Translations under genes and position numbers: made by a program
The notes under the pieces: generated by a model
Told to the model about the DNA's origin: nothing
What the model saw: the letters and a program-made list of their open reading frames with translations, nothing else
The model's database searches: none
NCBI GenBank assembly: GCA_956465555.1
Contig: OY101129.1
Location: 1,116,001 to 1,180,000, forward strand
Length of the DNA stretch: 64,000 nucleotides
Direction of reading: 5' to 3'
DNA from: Nitzschia sp. pyKryTriq1
Lineage: Eukaryota > Bacillariophyta > Bacillariophyceae > Bacillariales > Bacillariaceae
Shown: one piece after another, positions 51,762 to 62,800 of the stretch
How positions within the stretch are numbered: position 1 is the first letter of the stretch
Layout of the letters: each line of letters starts with the position of its first letter

Positions 51762-53588
51762 TTATTGTCCCCAGCAACCTTGTAGTTGAAAGTCTCGTAC
51801 TTCCATCCGCCCTCGATACCGCAGAAACTCCACCAAAAACTCTCCCAGCGGGAGTTTGGGGTCCAATACGACCCCATCAATAGCATTTCCAGCAACGGCA
51901 AGAATTTCCAAGACGGCCTTGTGCGAGGACAGATCCTTTTCCACAGTCGCAATTTCGACCTTGCAAGCGGATGGTTCTATCGCTTCCGGACCGATTTGAT
52001 AAATCACACATGGTTGCTCGAATTCCAACGCGGGACAACCGGAAGACGATCGAGCTGCGGATGCTTGCACCGCATATCGTCGGGTACGAGTATCGTCTTC
52101 AAAGCCATCGATGGAAGTTTCCAATTCTTCCAAGTGGGCCTCCTTGAACAGAATGGTTTCATCCAAAATCATTCCATGGAAAATACCAAAGTCCAACAAT
52201 AGTTCGATATTGGCCTTGGTGGTGGCGGCAGTAGTAGCAGAAGAGGATGCTATTTTGTCAATGGACAACGGTGGCGGGTTGATGAATTGAATGACCTTGG
52301 CAGTCAATGCGAGGGTCTGGTCAGACGTAGTGTCAAACTGTAGTTTGGAGGGATCTCCTTGGACTACCTGAATGACACTATCGTCGTTGTCCGCCCATCC
52401 ATATTCCTTTTTCCACACTTCATACGTGGGTACCCACGGATCCAAGCGCGCTCGGCCCTTGCATTCCGAAACATCATATCGTTTGGCACATTCTTCACCA
52501 TCGCATGATGTGGCATCTTCTTTCTTGTTGTTGCCACCACCGCTATTGGTTTTACCCACTTCTCGAAAGAGTAAAGTGCGTTGTGTCACCATGGCCCATG
52601 CGATACTTCGAACAAACTCTCGTAAAAAGACAATCCCGGATTTTCCACCTACAGTGGCATAGCCCTGAAGTACCTCTTTGTTGTTACAAAAATCCACCCA
52701 ATCGACGACTAAATACTGACGTTGATGCAATTCGGGACACCATTCTCCATTATCAATAACTTCCGACATGTCTTCATCGGATGCTCGATTGGTCCGTTCA
52801 TGACAAGCATCTTCTTCTTCTTCCAACCGATGTTGGGAATGATGGTATTGATAGGCTTCCATCCATTTCATAGCGGGAGTCGACGTCAATAATCCGATTC
52901 CACGTAAGGCACTATTAGAATCGCCATCCCACGAATCCATATCGCTACTTGTTTTTGCCACACCTGTAGTAGTAGCATCGTCATCCCTAATACCATCCGC
53001 GTTGGCGGGCAAGGCATCATCGTATAATTCTTGATCGGCAAAGAAATACTCCTTGGCCGTATCGGTTTCCGGGGTCCGTAGCCGTGAATGAACCCCCGCC
53101 GCTGGCGTTCGAAACGTATCAATGCCGCGGCTCGATTGAAATTGGGACAGGGGCATGGACAGTTGGGCGGCGGTAACAAAGACGAGTAGAATGCCCATGG
53201 CCAAGAATTCCGGTCTTATTTTTTGCAGTTGATGCTGTCGCAATATCCCACGAAGACCCCCCGCACGATGATAGTGAGCAACGGCAACGGCCAACAAGGC
53301 ACGACCCTCACGAAGAGCACGGTCCATCAAGGCTTGGATTCGAGCCAAGAGTACTCTTGCTTGTGGTGGTAACAAGAATGTGGTGGTTGTTGTTGATGTT
53401 GATGATGTTGTTGTTGTTGTTTGGATAGCAGCGTCAAACAAGGCACGACCAGCAAGAATAGCACGGTCCAGCATGGCTTGGAGTCGAGCAATGAGTTCTC
53501 TTGCTGCTGGCGGTAGTGTTGATGTCGTTGTTTGGATGTAATTTATTATTGTTTGTATGGTGGATTGATCGATCATCATGGGCTGCAT
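51762..53588 (-). CDS. Type II membrane protein of unknown function
   Basis: The first in-frame ATG is at 53588 (MQPMMIDQST), giving 608 residues. The longer frame to 53753 has no ATG and reads through a GATTGATTGC microsatellite. Two copies of an amphipathic helix (LPPAARELIARLQAMLDRA and LLPPQARVLLARIQALMDRA), separated by a Thr/Ser run, precede a membrane helix (about 128-148, FLAMGILLVFVTAAQLSM). The large domain after it contains QYLVVDWVDFCNNKEVLQGY, SGIVFLREFVRSIAWAM, IELLLDFGIFHGMILDE and GEFLVEFLRYRGRMEV. The topology and size recall Golgi glycosyltransferases, but I cannot place it in a family. A copy of its last ~27 codons lies at 39.04-39.13 kb. Confidence 0.65.
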   Translation of the reverse strand: MQPMMIDQSTIQTIINYIQTTTSTLPPAARELIARLQAMLDRAILAGRALFDAAIQTTTTTSSTSTTTTTFLLPPQARVLLARIQALMDRALREGRALLAVAVAHYHRAGGLRGILRQHQLQKIRPEFLAMGILLVFVTAAQLSMPLSQFQSSRGIDTFRTPAAGVHSRLRTPETDTAKEYFFADQELYDDALPANADGIRDDDATTTGVAKTSSDMDSWDGDSNSALRGIGLLTSTPAMKWMEAYQYHHSQHRLEEEEDACHERTNRASDEDMSEVIDNGEWCPELHQRQYLVVDWVDFCNNKEVLQGYATVGGKSGIVFLREFVRSIAWAMVTQRTLLFREVGKTNSGGGNNKKEDATSCDGEECAKRYDVSECKGRARLDPWVPTYEVWKKEYGWADNDDSVIQVVQGDPSKLQFDTTSDQTLALTAKVIQFINPPPLSIDKIASSSATTAATTKANIELLLDFGIFHGMILDETILFKEAHLEELETSIDGFEDDTRTRRYAVQASAARSSSGCPALEFEQPCVIYQIGPEAIEPSACKVEIATVEKDLSSHKAVLEILAVAGNAIDGVVLDPKLPLGEFLVEFLRYRGRMEVRDFQLQGCWGQ

Positions 53589-54911
53589 GATTGCTTGATC
53601 GATTGATTGCTTGATTGCTTGATCGATTGATTGCTTGATCGATTGATTGTATTCTAGAGATCTCGTACTTGTTGTACTCTTAACTTCTTTCGAACATGTG
53701 ATGTGATTTGGAGGATATGCATACCATGGGAGAGAGGATACCCAAAAGGTCAAAAGGTCATTGTATCCAAGAATCCCAAGAGAGAGGGTCTTTTGTTGTT
53801 CTTCTTGCTTGGCTTGGCGGGAAAAAAACCGGAACTCGATGAGGGCGAAGGCGCGCGTACGCGGCGGATGCCATCTTTGAGCACGCCTGCCGGCCGGTTC
53901 GCATGGAAGAAAGTAGAGCGGGCGGCGGCCAGAAGATGCTTTACGTCAGCCATTCGTCATTCTACAAAATATGTCGCAGCTCTGTCGTTTTTGAAGTTTT
54001 CATAATTGGCTAATTATTTATCATATGCTGATTTTGGCCACGAATTCTGACATCACCATCTCAATAATTAGGCCCTAGTAGTTTACTGCACAAGAAATAA
54101 TGCATGGTCGTGGTTTGTCTCGGGTTGGGACAGACCTTCCGCCAAAAAAATAAACAACCGGGAACGTGGTCCAGCAGTACAGGCAGTAGAGTATTATTAG
54201 CTCTTTCTTCTAACGGTACGAACTGCTGTACCGATATGATACAACCAAAAAAAACTTCTCCCCTTTCTCATCGATCGAGATGCGTTGCACGATTGAGATC
54301 TTTCTTATGAGTTAGTATGGGAGTTAGTAGTCGGTAGATGAATGAATGAGAAAAGAGATCCCGAGCGAGGTGGAGTTCTGAGAGAACGACGACGGACGGT
54401 TGCCTTCTTCTTGTCGGTCTCGAGTACTAGCTAGTGACGATGATGTCACGAAAGGAGACAAGCAAGCACCCAAGGAAACAGAATCCTTTTTTTTGGGTTT
54501 CGATGCACTGTATACTCTAGCTCTAGCTAGCTCGTAGAAGAAGACACTGTTTACAATATAAAAGGTGGGAGGGCTAGTAGAGTCGTTAGTATCTCTGATG
54601 ATAGATAGATGTGGGTGTGTATTGTTCACGTTCCTACTAGGAGTCCCCCAAGGAGATAGTGCTGTTCATAAGAAGAAGTAGTAATAGTCATTCCTTGTTG
54701 TTGTTGTTGTTGTTGTTGTTGTGAAATAACGTTTCGTGTCTTGTCGTTTCGGAAAGGAACACCGCTCCGACAACAATCAATTTCTGATGAAAGATGTATA
54801 GAAAGCAAAGATAGAGAAATACGTATAATACAATCTCGTGTATTGTAGTCTCCAGGAATCATGTGCAGTACTAGGAGTAGTTAGTACATGACCACCGATT
54901 CATTCATTCAT
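53589..54911. other. Intergenic, 5' of the type II membrane protein gene
   Basis: A GATTGATTGCTTGATC repeat lies at about 53590-53650. A (TTG)n run lies at 54690-54721. The rest has no recognisable gene. Confidence 0.45.
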
Positions 54912-55904
54912 TCATCGCGACTTGATCATCTTGGCGGCGGCGGGAACAAAACTCGATGGTGATTCTTTTCGCTTGTTGTTGTCGTTGTTGTTGTCGTCGC
55001 TGCTGCCGCTGCTGCTCATGGTCAGTGGAGATGCCGGTGGAGTGATTCGTGCCAATGGATTCGGGACGGGTTGATAAGGAGCCAGAGGATTTGGGACGGC
55101 GTCCGATGTTGCTGTTTGGTGGTGGTAATGCTCCACCTCTACACTGTGGCACGACGAGGTGTCATCGCTATTGTTGTTCGTGACGACTGGCACTGGCATT
55201 GGCACTGCTGTTTGAGGCGGTGCTGCTGTAGCTTGTTGTTGTTGTTCTTGTTGCGGAGCAGCAACAGGAGCCTCTGGAGTCGTCGTTGACGAGGAGGAGG
55301 AGGATATCCACTTGGCGGCCAAAGTGTTGGAAGTAATCTGGGCGAGGAGCGCCGATTCAAAGCCTCCTACCGTGGCATGATCGTCCGAAACGAGGGATTC
55401 GACCGACAGGGCCAAGTCTCCAATCACGGAGGGGACTTCGGCAATGTTCGCCAGCATGGCGTGATCCAAGTCTCCATCAACACTGGTAAGGAGCTGAACG
55501 AGTTGGTTTCCTCCTAGATACCAGATCGATCGCATTGGAGTGTTAGTGTTAGTGTGAGTAGTAGTAGCAGATTTGGAAGTGAACGTGCTCGGATCAGCAG
55601 GAGCGCCGGTAATGGGGGCGGTAGTCGTCGCCCTGGGAGCCAGTTCGGTGACGATGACGGCTGGCTTGGAGACGATGGCAGCGTGAGTTCTGGTCGTCGC
55701 AGGCATGGCGGAGATTCGCTGGGAGAGAGTGGACTGTTTCGTTTTGTTAGCAAGGACAACTCGTTTGTTGTTGTCGCTGTTGCTGTTGCTGCTGAATGAT
55801 GATGATGATGATGGCTTGGGTTTGAGCGTTGTCTTGGGAACTTTTACACTCTTGGAAGTTTTACTCTTGGGGGATTGCTTCGGCACTGATGTTTTCATGT
55901 TCAT
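54912..55904 (-). CDS. Low-complexity protein of unknown function
   Basis: The start at 55904 (MNMKTSVPKQSPKSK) gives 330 residues. The frame is open further up to 56228, but that part lacks coding character. The N-terminal ~50 residues are Lys/Ser/Pro-rich and basic. A central ~100-residue part (RSIWYLGGNQLVQLLTSVDG ... SVIGDLALSVESLVSDD ... TSNTLAAKWI) looks like the only folded segment. The rest is Ser, Thr, Gln, Asn and Pro-rich with a repeated PNPLAxYQP/PNPLARI motif and a C-terminal KRKESP...KMIKSR that could be a nuclear signal. No family is recognised. Confidence 0.55.
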   Translation of the reverse strand: MNMKTSVPKQSPKSKTSKSVKVPKTTLKPKPSSSSSFSSNSNSDNNKRVVLANKTKQSTLSQRISAMPATTRTHAAIVSKPAVIVTELAPRATTTAPITGAPADPSTFTSKSATTTHTNTNTPMRSIWYLGGNQLVQLLTSVDGDLDHAMLANIAEVPSVIGDLALSVESLVSDDHATVGGFESALLAQITSNTLAAKWISSSSSSTTTPEAPVAAPQQEQQQQATAAPPQTAVPMPVPVVTNNNSDDTSSCHSVEVEHYHHQTATSDAVPNPLAPYQPVPNPLARITPPASPLTMSSSGSSDDNNNDNNKRKESPSSFVPAAAKMIKSR

Positions 55905-56891
55905 GATGATGATGATTTTGGAATGGTTGGAGTTGGAAAACGGTCGGTTGGAGAAGAGTTGTGACAAGAATGGAGTCAACGTGAAAATCTGAAAAGACAT
56001 GCACAATGAGAGTAAAAAGACTTCGTGGTTCACTTCAGCCGGCCGTTGCGCACAGTAGAGTAATGCATCATGTGCAAACTGCCGTGGCATCGCTCGCACT
56101 ACTCTCGGGATAACAGCGAAGGAGATGTCGCCGGGCTTCCGTCTTGCTTGTGGAAAGTCCACACACTGACGTATTCCTGGGTATCTTCGGTTCATTATGT
56201 AGAAATCAATCATGAATTCACACGTCATGTCTTTTTTGTGTCTGATTTCTGTCTTTACTTCGCTGACACATCAGTAGGCAATAACAAAGACCATCTGATT
56301 TCCTGTCAGCTTCCGACAATAAGTCCGAAGTTCCGACATGCGGCGATACCGGTAGAACTACCGTGCGTTGTTCGCATCCATTCGGTTTTGAGAATCCCAA
56401 CACGTTGACACCATACAATTGCCCTGGGCCTATTCATATTTTTATCAATGACCCATCAGGACCGACGTGCGTGCGTGTCCGTACATAAAAAAAGTGATCT
56501 GGCCGTACTACTCAAGTAACAGGTACTGGGTACAAGTACAGAAGAAGCTTGCATGTGTGGTCAGTGGTCAGTCCGGTCTGGTACGCGTGAGCCATACATA
56601 CGTATCTGTACCGGTACGTACCGGTACACAGACAGACACAGTCAATACGTACGGCTACACTATCAATATTGCATTACGACGACTACTACTACTACGACTC
56701 TCTACAAACTTTCCCAGACAAGAGCACATACGAAGAAGTAGTACAGTAGTGTATGGAAACAGCATTATGTAGTGTTAGTATATTCGTAGTATTACAAAAG
56801 TACAGGCTGACAGTGATTTCCTTTGCAGCCCTCCCATCATTGTAGATTATTCCAAGTCACGCCGACGGCGTCTTGGTCGAGAACCAAGGGC
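55905..56891. other. Intergenic between low-complexity gene and golgin-like gene
   Basis: Upstream of the minus-strand gene at 54912 and downstream of the one at 56892. It contains (GTACCGGTAC)-type palindromes near 56611-56631 and an (ACTACT)n run near 56681-56697. No gene is supported. Confidence 0.4.
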
Positions 56892-59800
56892 TCAACGGAC
56901 CCGAATATTTTTATACTCATCGAGCTGGGCCTTCAACGATTGTATAGTAGATTCTGCCGAAAGGCGCAGTTCATGCTCCAAAATTGTGTCGGTTTCTACC
57001 GAAGCTCGATGAGCCGCCAACATCTCTCGTAGTCGACGCTCAGCTCGGGCCTTGTCGTCGGCGGCAACAGTCAAGAGATAGGCATTTTCAATGCGGAGCT
57101 TGGAGATTTCAGCTTCGGGGTCGATGTTTGTAGAATCCTCGGCGCCTTGTGTCTCGGCCTTGGAGGCAGCGAATACGAGAGCAGCATTGGTCTTCTCGCT
57201 CTCCTTGAGCTGGTGGAGGATTCTATCCTTCTCCATGCTCATTTGGGCAAGTTCATTGCGAACGGTCTCGAGCTCGGAAGAGTGGTACCGGCGAAGAACA
57301 TCATTTTCATCCTCCAACGATCCAATCCTGTATTCCAGGGAAGCTCGTTTGCTCTCTTCATGCATTCGAAGTTCGTCCATGGCTTCCGTCAAAAAGTTGA
57401 TTTCTGACTTGGCAGAAATAATCTCTTGCTCCCCGACAGACGCCTGCAGACGAAGCTTCGCCAGTCTCTCGTTGGCCTCCTTCTCGGCCGCGCGAGCACT
57501 CTCGATCTCCTCCAGTGAGCGAAGCAAGGATTTTCGTAGCTCCATGTCGGACGTTTCGTGAAGTGCGCCTCCTCGGCTCTCTTCTAGTTGGGCACGGAGC
57601 GAGGCCACTTCGCCCTCCAGTTCTTTGGCGCGCTCCTCCCACCGCCGGACCTCATCCTGGCCGTCTTCGATTTGTGCGCGAAGCGACCTCAGCTCATTTT
57701 CCAACTCCTCTGTGCGTTGCTGCCATCGTACAGCACCTCCCTCAGCATCGGCAAGCCTTTCGTTGGCGAATTTCAGGCCTTCATTCGAATGCCGTAGATC
57801 GTCCTTTGCTTCAGCCAGCCTTTCTTGGAGAATTCTTGCTTCTTCGTCCAGTTCTTCTGCCTTGACTTCCCAGCGTGCGATGGCTTCATTTGCATCCGAC
57901 TCCTGCTCGCCAAGCTGAGCCTCGAGCTCCGAGATTTGGTTCTCCAATTCATCGACACGTTCTAAACAAATATTAAAGGTTAGGAATTTGGATTATATCT
58001 CTCTTTGGTTTTCACTTTCGCCGCACTCGTTGACTTACCAGTCCACTGGCCGACCACCGTCTCGGACTCATTTCTAAAGTCAGAGAATTCCGTCCTCGTC
58101 TCCTCTAGCGATCTCGTCAAGGTCTGTATCTCTTCTCGAGCCTCGCGGTGACGACCTCTCTCGACAGCGAGTTCTTCTTCGAGACGCTCTGCATCATCCG
58201 ACTCCGCTCGTGCCGTGAACTTTGCTTCGAGGATGGCTCGCTCGTCTTCGAGCTGACTGACTCGTTCCTCCAAGAGCGACGCTTTGGCTGAAAGTTCCTG
58301 AACGAGATGCTCAGCTTCATTCTTCTCGTTTCGTGAAATGTCACAGTCTTCCTCTAATAGACGGCATCGTTCCTCGATGACATTCAGCTGGTCTTGTAAG
58401 GCTCTTTCCGTCTCGTCTGGGGTACCCCGGCTCTGATCGACTTTTGCACGAAGCGATCCCACTTCATTCTCCAGTTCATGAGCACGCTCTCTCCATCGCT
58501 CGATGGCGTCCTCGGCTGTCTGGATCTCGTTTTCAAGTTCTTCGGCCTTGCTTTCCCATCGAGCAATTACCTCATTCGCCTCAGCCTCCTGCTGTCCAAG
58601 CTGGGCCCCGAGCTCGGAGACCTCATTCTCCAGCTGGTCGACGCGTTCTATAGTACAACAACAACCATGTAAACAATGAGAAATCATACTACCAAAGTTT
58701 TGAATACCTCGGTTTGTGCGTCCGTGCTTACCTGTCCACTGGCCGACCACCTCTTCGGACTCAATTTTAAATTCAGATAACTCGGTCTTGATTTCTTCAA
58801 GCGAAGAAGTCAAGGCCTCTACCTCTTCTCGGGCCTCGTGGTGTCGACCTCTCTCAACGGCGAGCTCTTCTTCGAGCCGTTCAACCATATCAGATTCGGT
58901 CAGCGCAGGAACCATTTTTTCTTCGAGGGCTTGTTTCTCGTGCTCGATCTGGTTGATCCGTTCCTCCATAATCGACATTTTCGATACAAGCTCCCGAGCG
59001 TGACGTTCTGCATCAAGCTTCTCGTCCCTTAAATTCTCGTAGCTTTCCTCCATCTGAACACAACGCTTCTCCAGAAGATCCAGTTTCTCTTGCAGAGCTT
59101 CCCGAGCCTCGCCCGTTGGGTTTGCTTCGAGTTGTGCGCGAAGCGTTCGTTCTTCGTTCTCTAATTCATCAGCGCGCTCCTTCCATTGTCTGGCCCCATC
59201 GTCGGAGATACGCATATCCTTTTCAAGTTCTTCAGCCTTGGCTTCCCATTGGGCGATTACTTCATTAGCCGCTGCCTCCTGCTGGCCGAGTTGAGCCACA
59301 AGCTCTTCGATTTGCTTCTCCAGTTCATCAACGCGTTCTAGTAAAAAGTATCATGCAGCACGCGTGAGTGATATGGAGAAGACTACCCAGTTGCGATGTG
59401 ATGATTTGATGTAATCTCTTCGAGTACACTTACCTGTCCACTGACCGACAACCATTTCTGACTCATTTCTGAAGTCCAAGAACTCATTTCTTGTCTCTGT
59501 GAGCGATGTCTCTAGAGCTGCTTTCTCGACCTCCAGATTCGACAATTTCAATACAAGATTTTGGTTTTGATGCTCGGCTTGTAATGCAAGGTCTTGGTTT
59601 TGATGTTCCGCCTTCAATGCAAAATCTTGGCTTTGGTGTTCTGACGCAAGCTTCTCGTTCCTTAAATTTTGGTTGCTTTCTTCAAGCTGAGCAGTGAGCG
59701 AGCTCAATTCGCCCTCTAGCTCATTGCAACGGTCCTCCCATTGCTTCACAACGTCTTCAGCTTCGGCCAGCGCTTCATTGGCGCTACGTAGCTTATCTTC

Positions 59801-62800
59801 TGTTTCACGAAGAACGCGTTCAATGCTGGAAGATTCTGTAGTCTCTCCGGTGGCCCGATTCGTCTCGTCGAGCCTTGCCTCCAGCTCTCTGCATTTCTCG
59901 TCTGCGGCATCGCAGCTCTCTTGCCATTGAGAAATCACCCTGTTTGCCTCTTCCTGTTCCTCTTGAATCTGAGCTGTGAGTGAGTGGATATTGGCTTCGA
60001 GTTCGGTAACTCTATCCTCCCATTGACGAACCACGTCCTGGTCAGACTCGATCGTTTCGTTGGCTGCTTTCAGTTCCTCCGTCAATCTTAGAATTTCTCC
60101 AGCTTGATCGAATCCTTCTTCATCAGTAGGTTGCGATGTTTCCTCTGCATTAGCGGGTGATGACACATCAGTGGCCTGATTCGTCTCGTCGAGCCTTGCC
60201 TCCAGCTCTCTGCATTTCTCGTCTGCGGCATCGCAGCTCTCTTGCCATTGAGAAATCACCCTGTTTGCCTCTTCCTGTTCCTCTTGAATCTGAGCCGTAA
60301 GTGACTGGATATTGGCTTCAAGTTCGGCAACCTTATCCTCCCATTGACGAACCACATCCTGGTCAGACTGGATCGTCTCGTTTGCTGATTTCAGTTCCTC
60401 TTTCAATCTCAGGATCTCGCTAGCGTGATCGGTGAAGTCGTCGTCGCGGAGAGACTTTTGCAAGGTCGAAGCAGCTACCTCGACCGACCCTCCCCCAAAG
60501 AAGTCAGCTGCATCTGTTTGCGGTACATCGAAAACACTTTGAACTGCAGCTTCAGCACTAGCTGACTTTCCGGCCTTTTCTTTCGCGGCTAGTTGGAGTC
60601 TTAGCTCCTCGAGCTCGGAGAGGAACTCGTCCTTTGCAGCAATAGCATCCTCCTTTTCGGTGCGTAACTGATCAATGATGTTTCGATCAGCGTCAGATTC
60701 TTCGGGACGAGCCGTAGATCCCGAGTTTATTAGTGTCATAATCTCGGCTTCCTTCGCTTGAATAAGCTTGTCGGCCTCCTCTTTGTCAGAAAGCATTTGC
60801 GCAATCTTGCCTTGCGCCAACTCTGCCCAGGATTCAAACTCGCCGATTCTAGCAGTGGCGTCTTCCAGATCTTGTTGGGACTCCTGCAATTTGGCCTCTC
60901 GTTCTGAAAGTTGATTCTCCAGTGCCACGACGCGTTCTGTTGAAACAAAATGGTGAGTGACTGCTCAAGACCAGCAACAATCCCGATTCCTCGGTACGTA
61001 TCGATGCGCTTACCTGTCCACTGGCCAACCTTCGCCTCCGAATCATTCCTGTAGTCAGAGAATTCCGTCCGCGTTTCTTCAAGGGACCTGGTCAGTGTCT
61101 GTACCTCTTCGCGGGCTTCCTTGGCGGAAGACTCGTACGATTCGATCGTAGCTTCCATCGCGGAAATCTTTTCTTCCAGGGCCGTTTTCTCCGACTCGAG
61201 TTCAGCGACTCGTTCCTCCAAAAGTGTGACGGCCGCGTCATTGACGATGGAAGGATTAGCGACCTGCCCGTGCTGGTGTGCCAGTGCGGCCTTTTCTTCC
61301 GTCAGGGTGGCAACCTTTTCTTGCAAGAGCTGATGATGCTCGACCGCCTTTGCCATCCATTCTTGTGCAGATTCATTGGCAGCTCGGAGTTCTTCGATTT
61401 CCTGATCCCGTTCCCGAATATCGTCGAGCTTGTAGGGACCCAAACCACTGCCAAGTCTATTTTCCAACTCCCGAATAATAGACTCTTTCTTGTAAATTTC
61501 CAATTCAGAGTGACGATGAGACTCTTCGAGCTCCTTGCGCGCTGCCACAAGTTGTTGGGTCGTCTCTTCGTCGCTACTAGTAGTACTAGCTGCCACAGGC
61601 GGTACGGTAGCAGACGATGGTACTAGGCGAGCTTCTTCCAGAGCCACCTGGAGGGACTGAATTTCCGATCTTTTGGTCGCCAATTCGTTTTGCAGACGCT
61701 GCATTTCTGCGGCTTGATTTGGATCGATGGTGACGCTTCTGCTAGTGTCTTGTTGTGCAGCGGCCACGGCTAATTGGATATCCGTAGCCTTTTGAGCCTC
61801 GGCCACCTGCAAGCTCTCGCGCAACGACGTCACTTGGGATTGCTCTTGCCGCACCTGCTCCTGAAGCGAAGCAACTTGATGCTGTAGACGATCCATTTCT
61901 TGGCGTGGCGATTGATCGTTTTGTGAAGCCGAGGCAGTCTGCTGGGCCTGTTGTTTCAGAGTGGCAATTTCTTGTTGCAATTGAGCGGTATGCGCCCCCA
62001 TGTCATTCATTCGTTGGACCGCCATGGCCATCCACTCGTCGGCCGCTCGAGCATCTTGACGCAATCGAGCATTTTCGGCACGCAGTGTGGATACTTCCGT
62101 GGAACCTCCTGGCGTTGAGGCCTCTCCCTGTGCTTGCTGATGAGAGGAAGCGGCAGCTTCTCCCGTCGGGGCTCCCCCTTCGGTAGCGGCACCGGAAGAT
62201 GAAGAGGAGCGTTGATACTCTTCTTCCAGACTGGAGTAGGCTTGACTCAACGCTTGCAGTTCCTGTTCCATTCGGTCACGGTCCTCTTGAGCTTCTTGTT
62301 CCGACAAACGCAACTTGGTGGCTTCATCTCGTTGTTCCTCGAGTTTCCGATTCATGGCCGCGACGGCTTGTTCATGCTTTTCTTCGGAATGCTTCTTTTC
62401 ATTCTGCAAGGCAGAAATTTCTTCCTCCAAGGTTGCCGTCTTGGTCGTCAGCTCACTCAACATGCCGTCCAATTCCGTCGGATTACTCTTGAGACGACGT
62501 TGCCATGTCTCGAGTTGATGTTCTTGACTGGCAATCTTGGATTGGGCTTGTTCCAGCTGCACTCGCAATTCTTCCAATTCGGTCGTTTGTTGAGAAAGCA
62601 TGCGTTGAAGTGGCTTGATCTTGTTGCTGTTGCTGCTGCTACTGGTACCACCGCCAGAAGTAGCAGAAGTACCGCCCCCTGCCAATAACGCCTCTTGCCC
62701 ATCGACCATAGCCACCCGATTGGTGTCATCGTCTTCGTCGTCGTCGTGGTCCACAGCACTGGTTCCGGCCAATTCTTTGACGATGCGCTTTCGAACGACC

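Noticed and set aside
53589-53753. Longer N-terminus of the type II membrane protein
   Set aside because: The extension has no ATG (it begins with TTG) and is mainly translated GATT/GCTT microsatellite.
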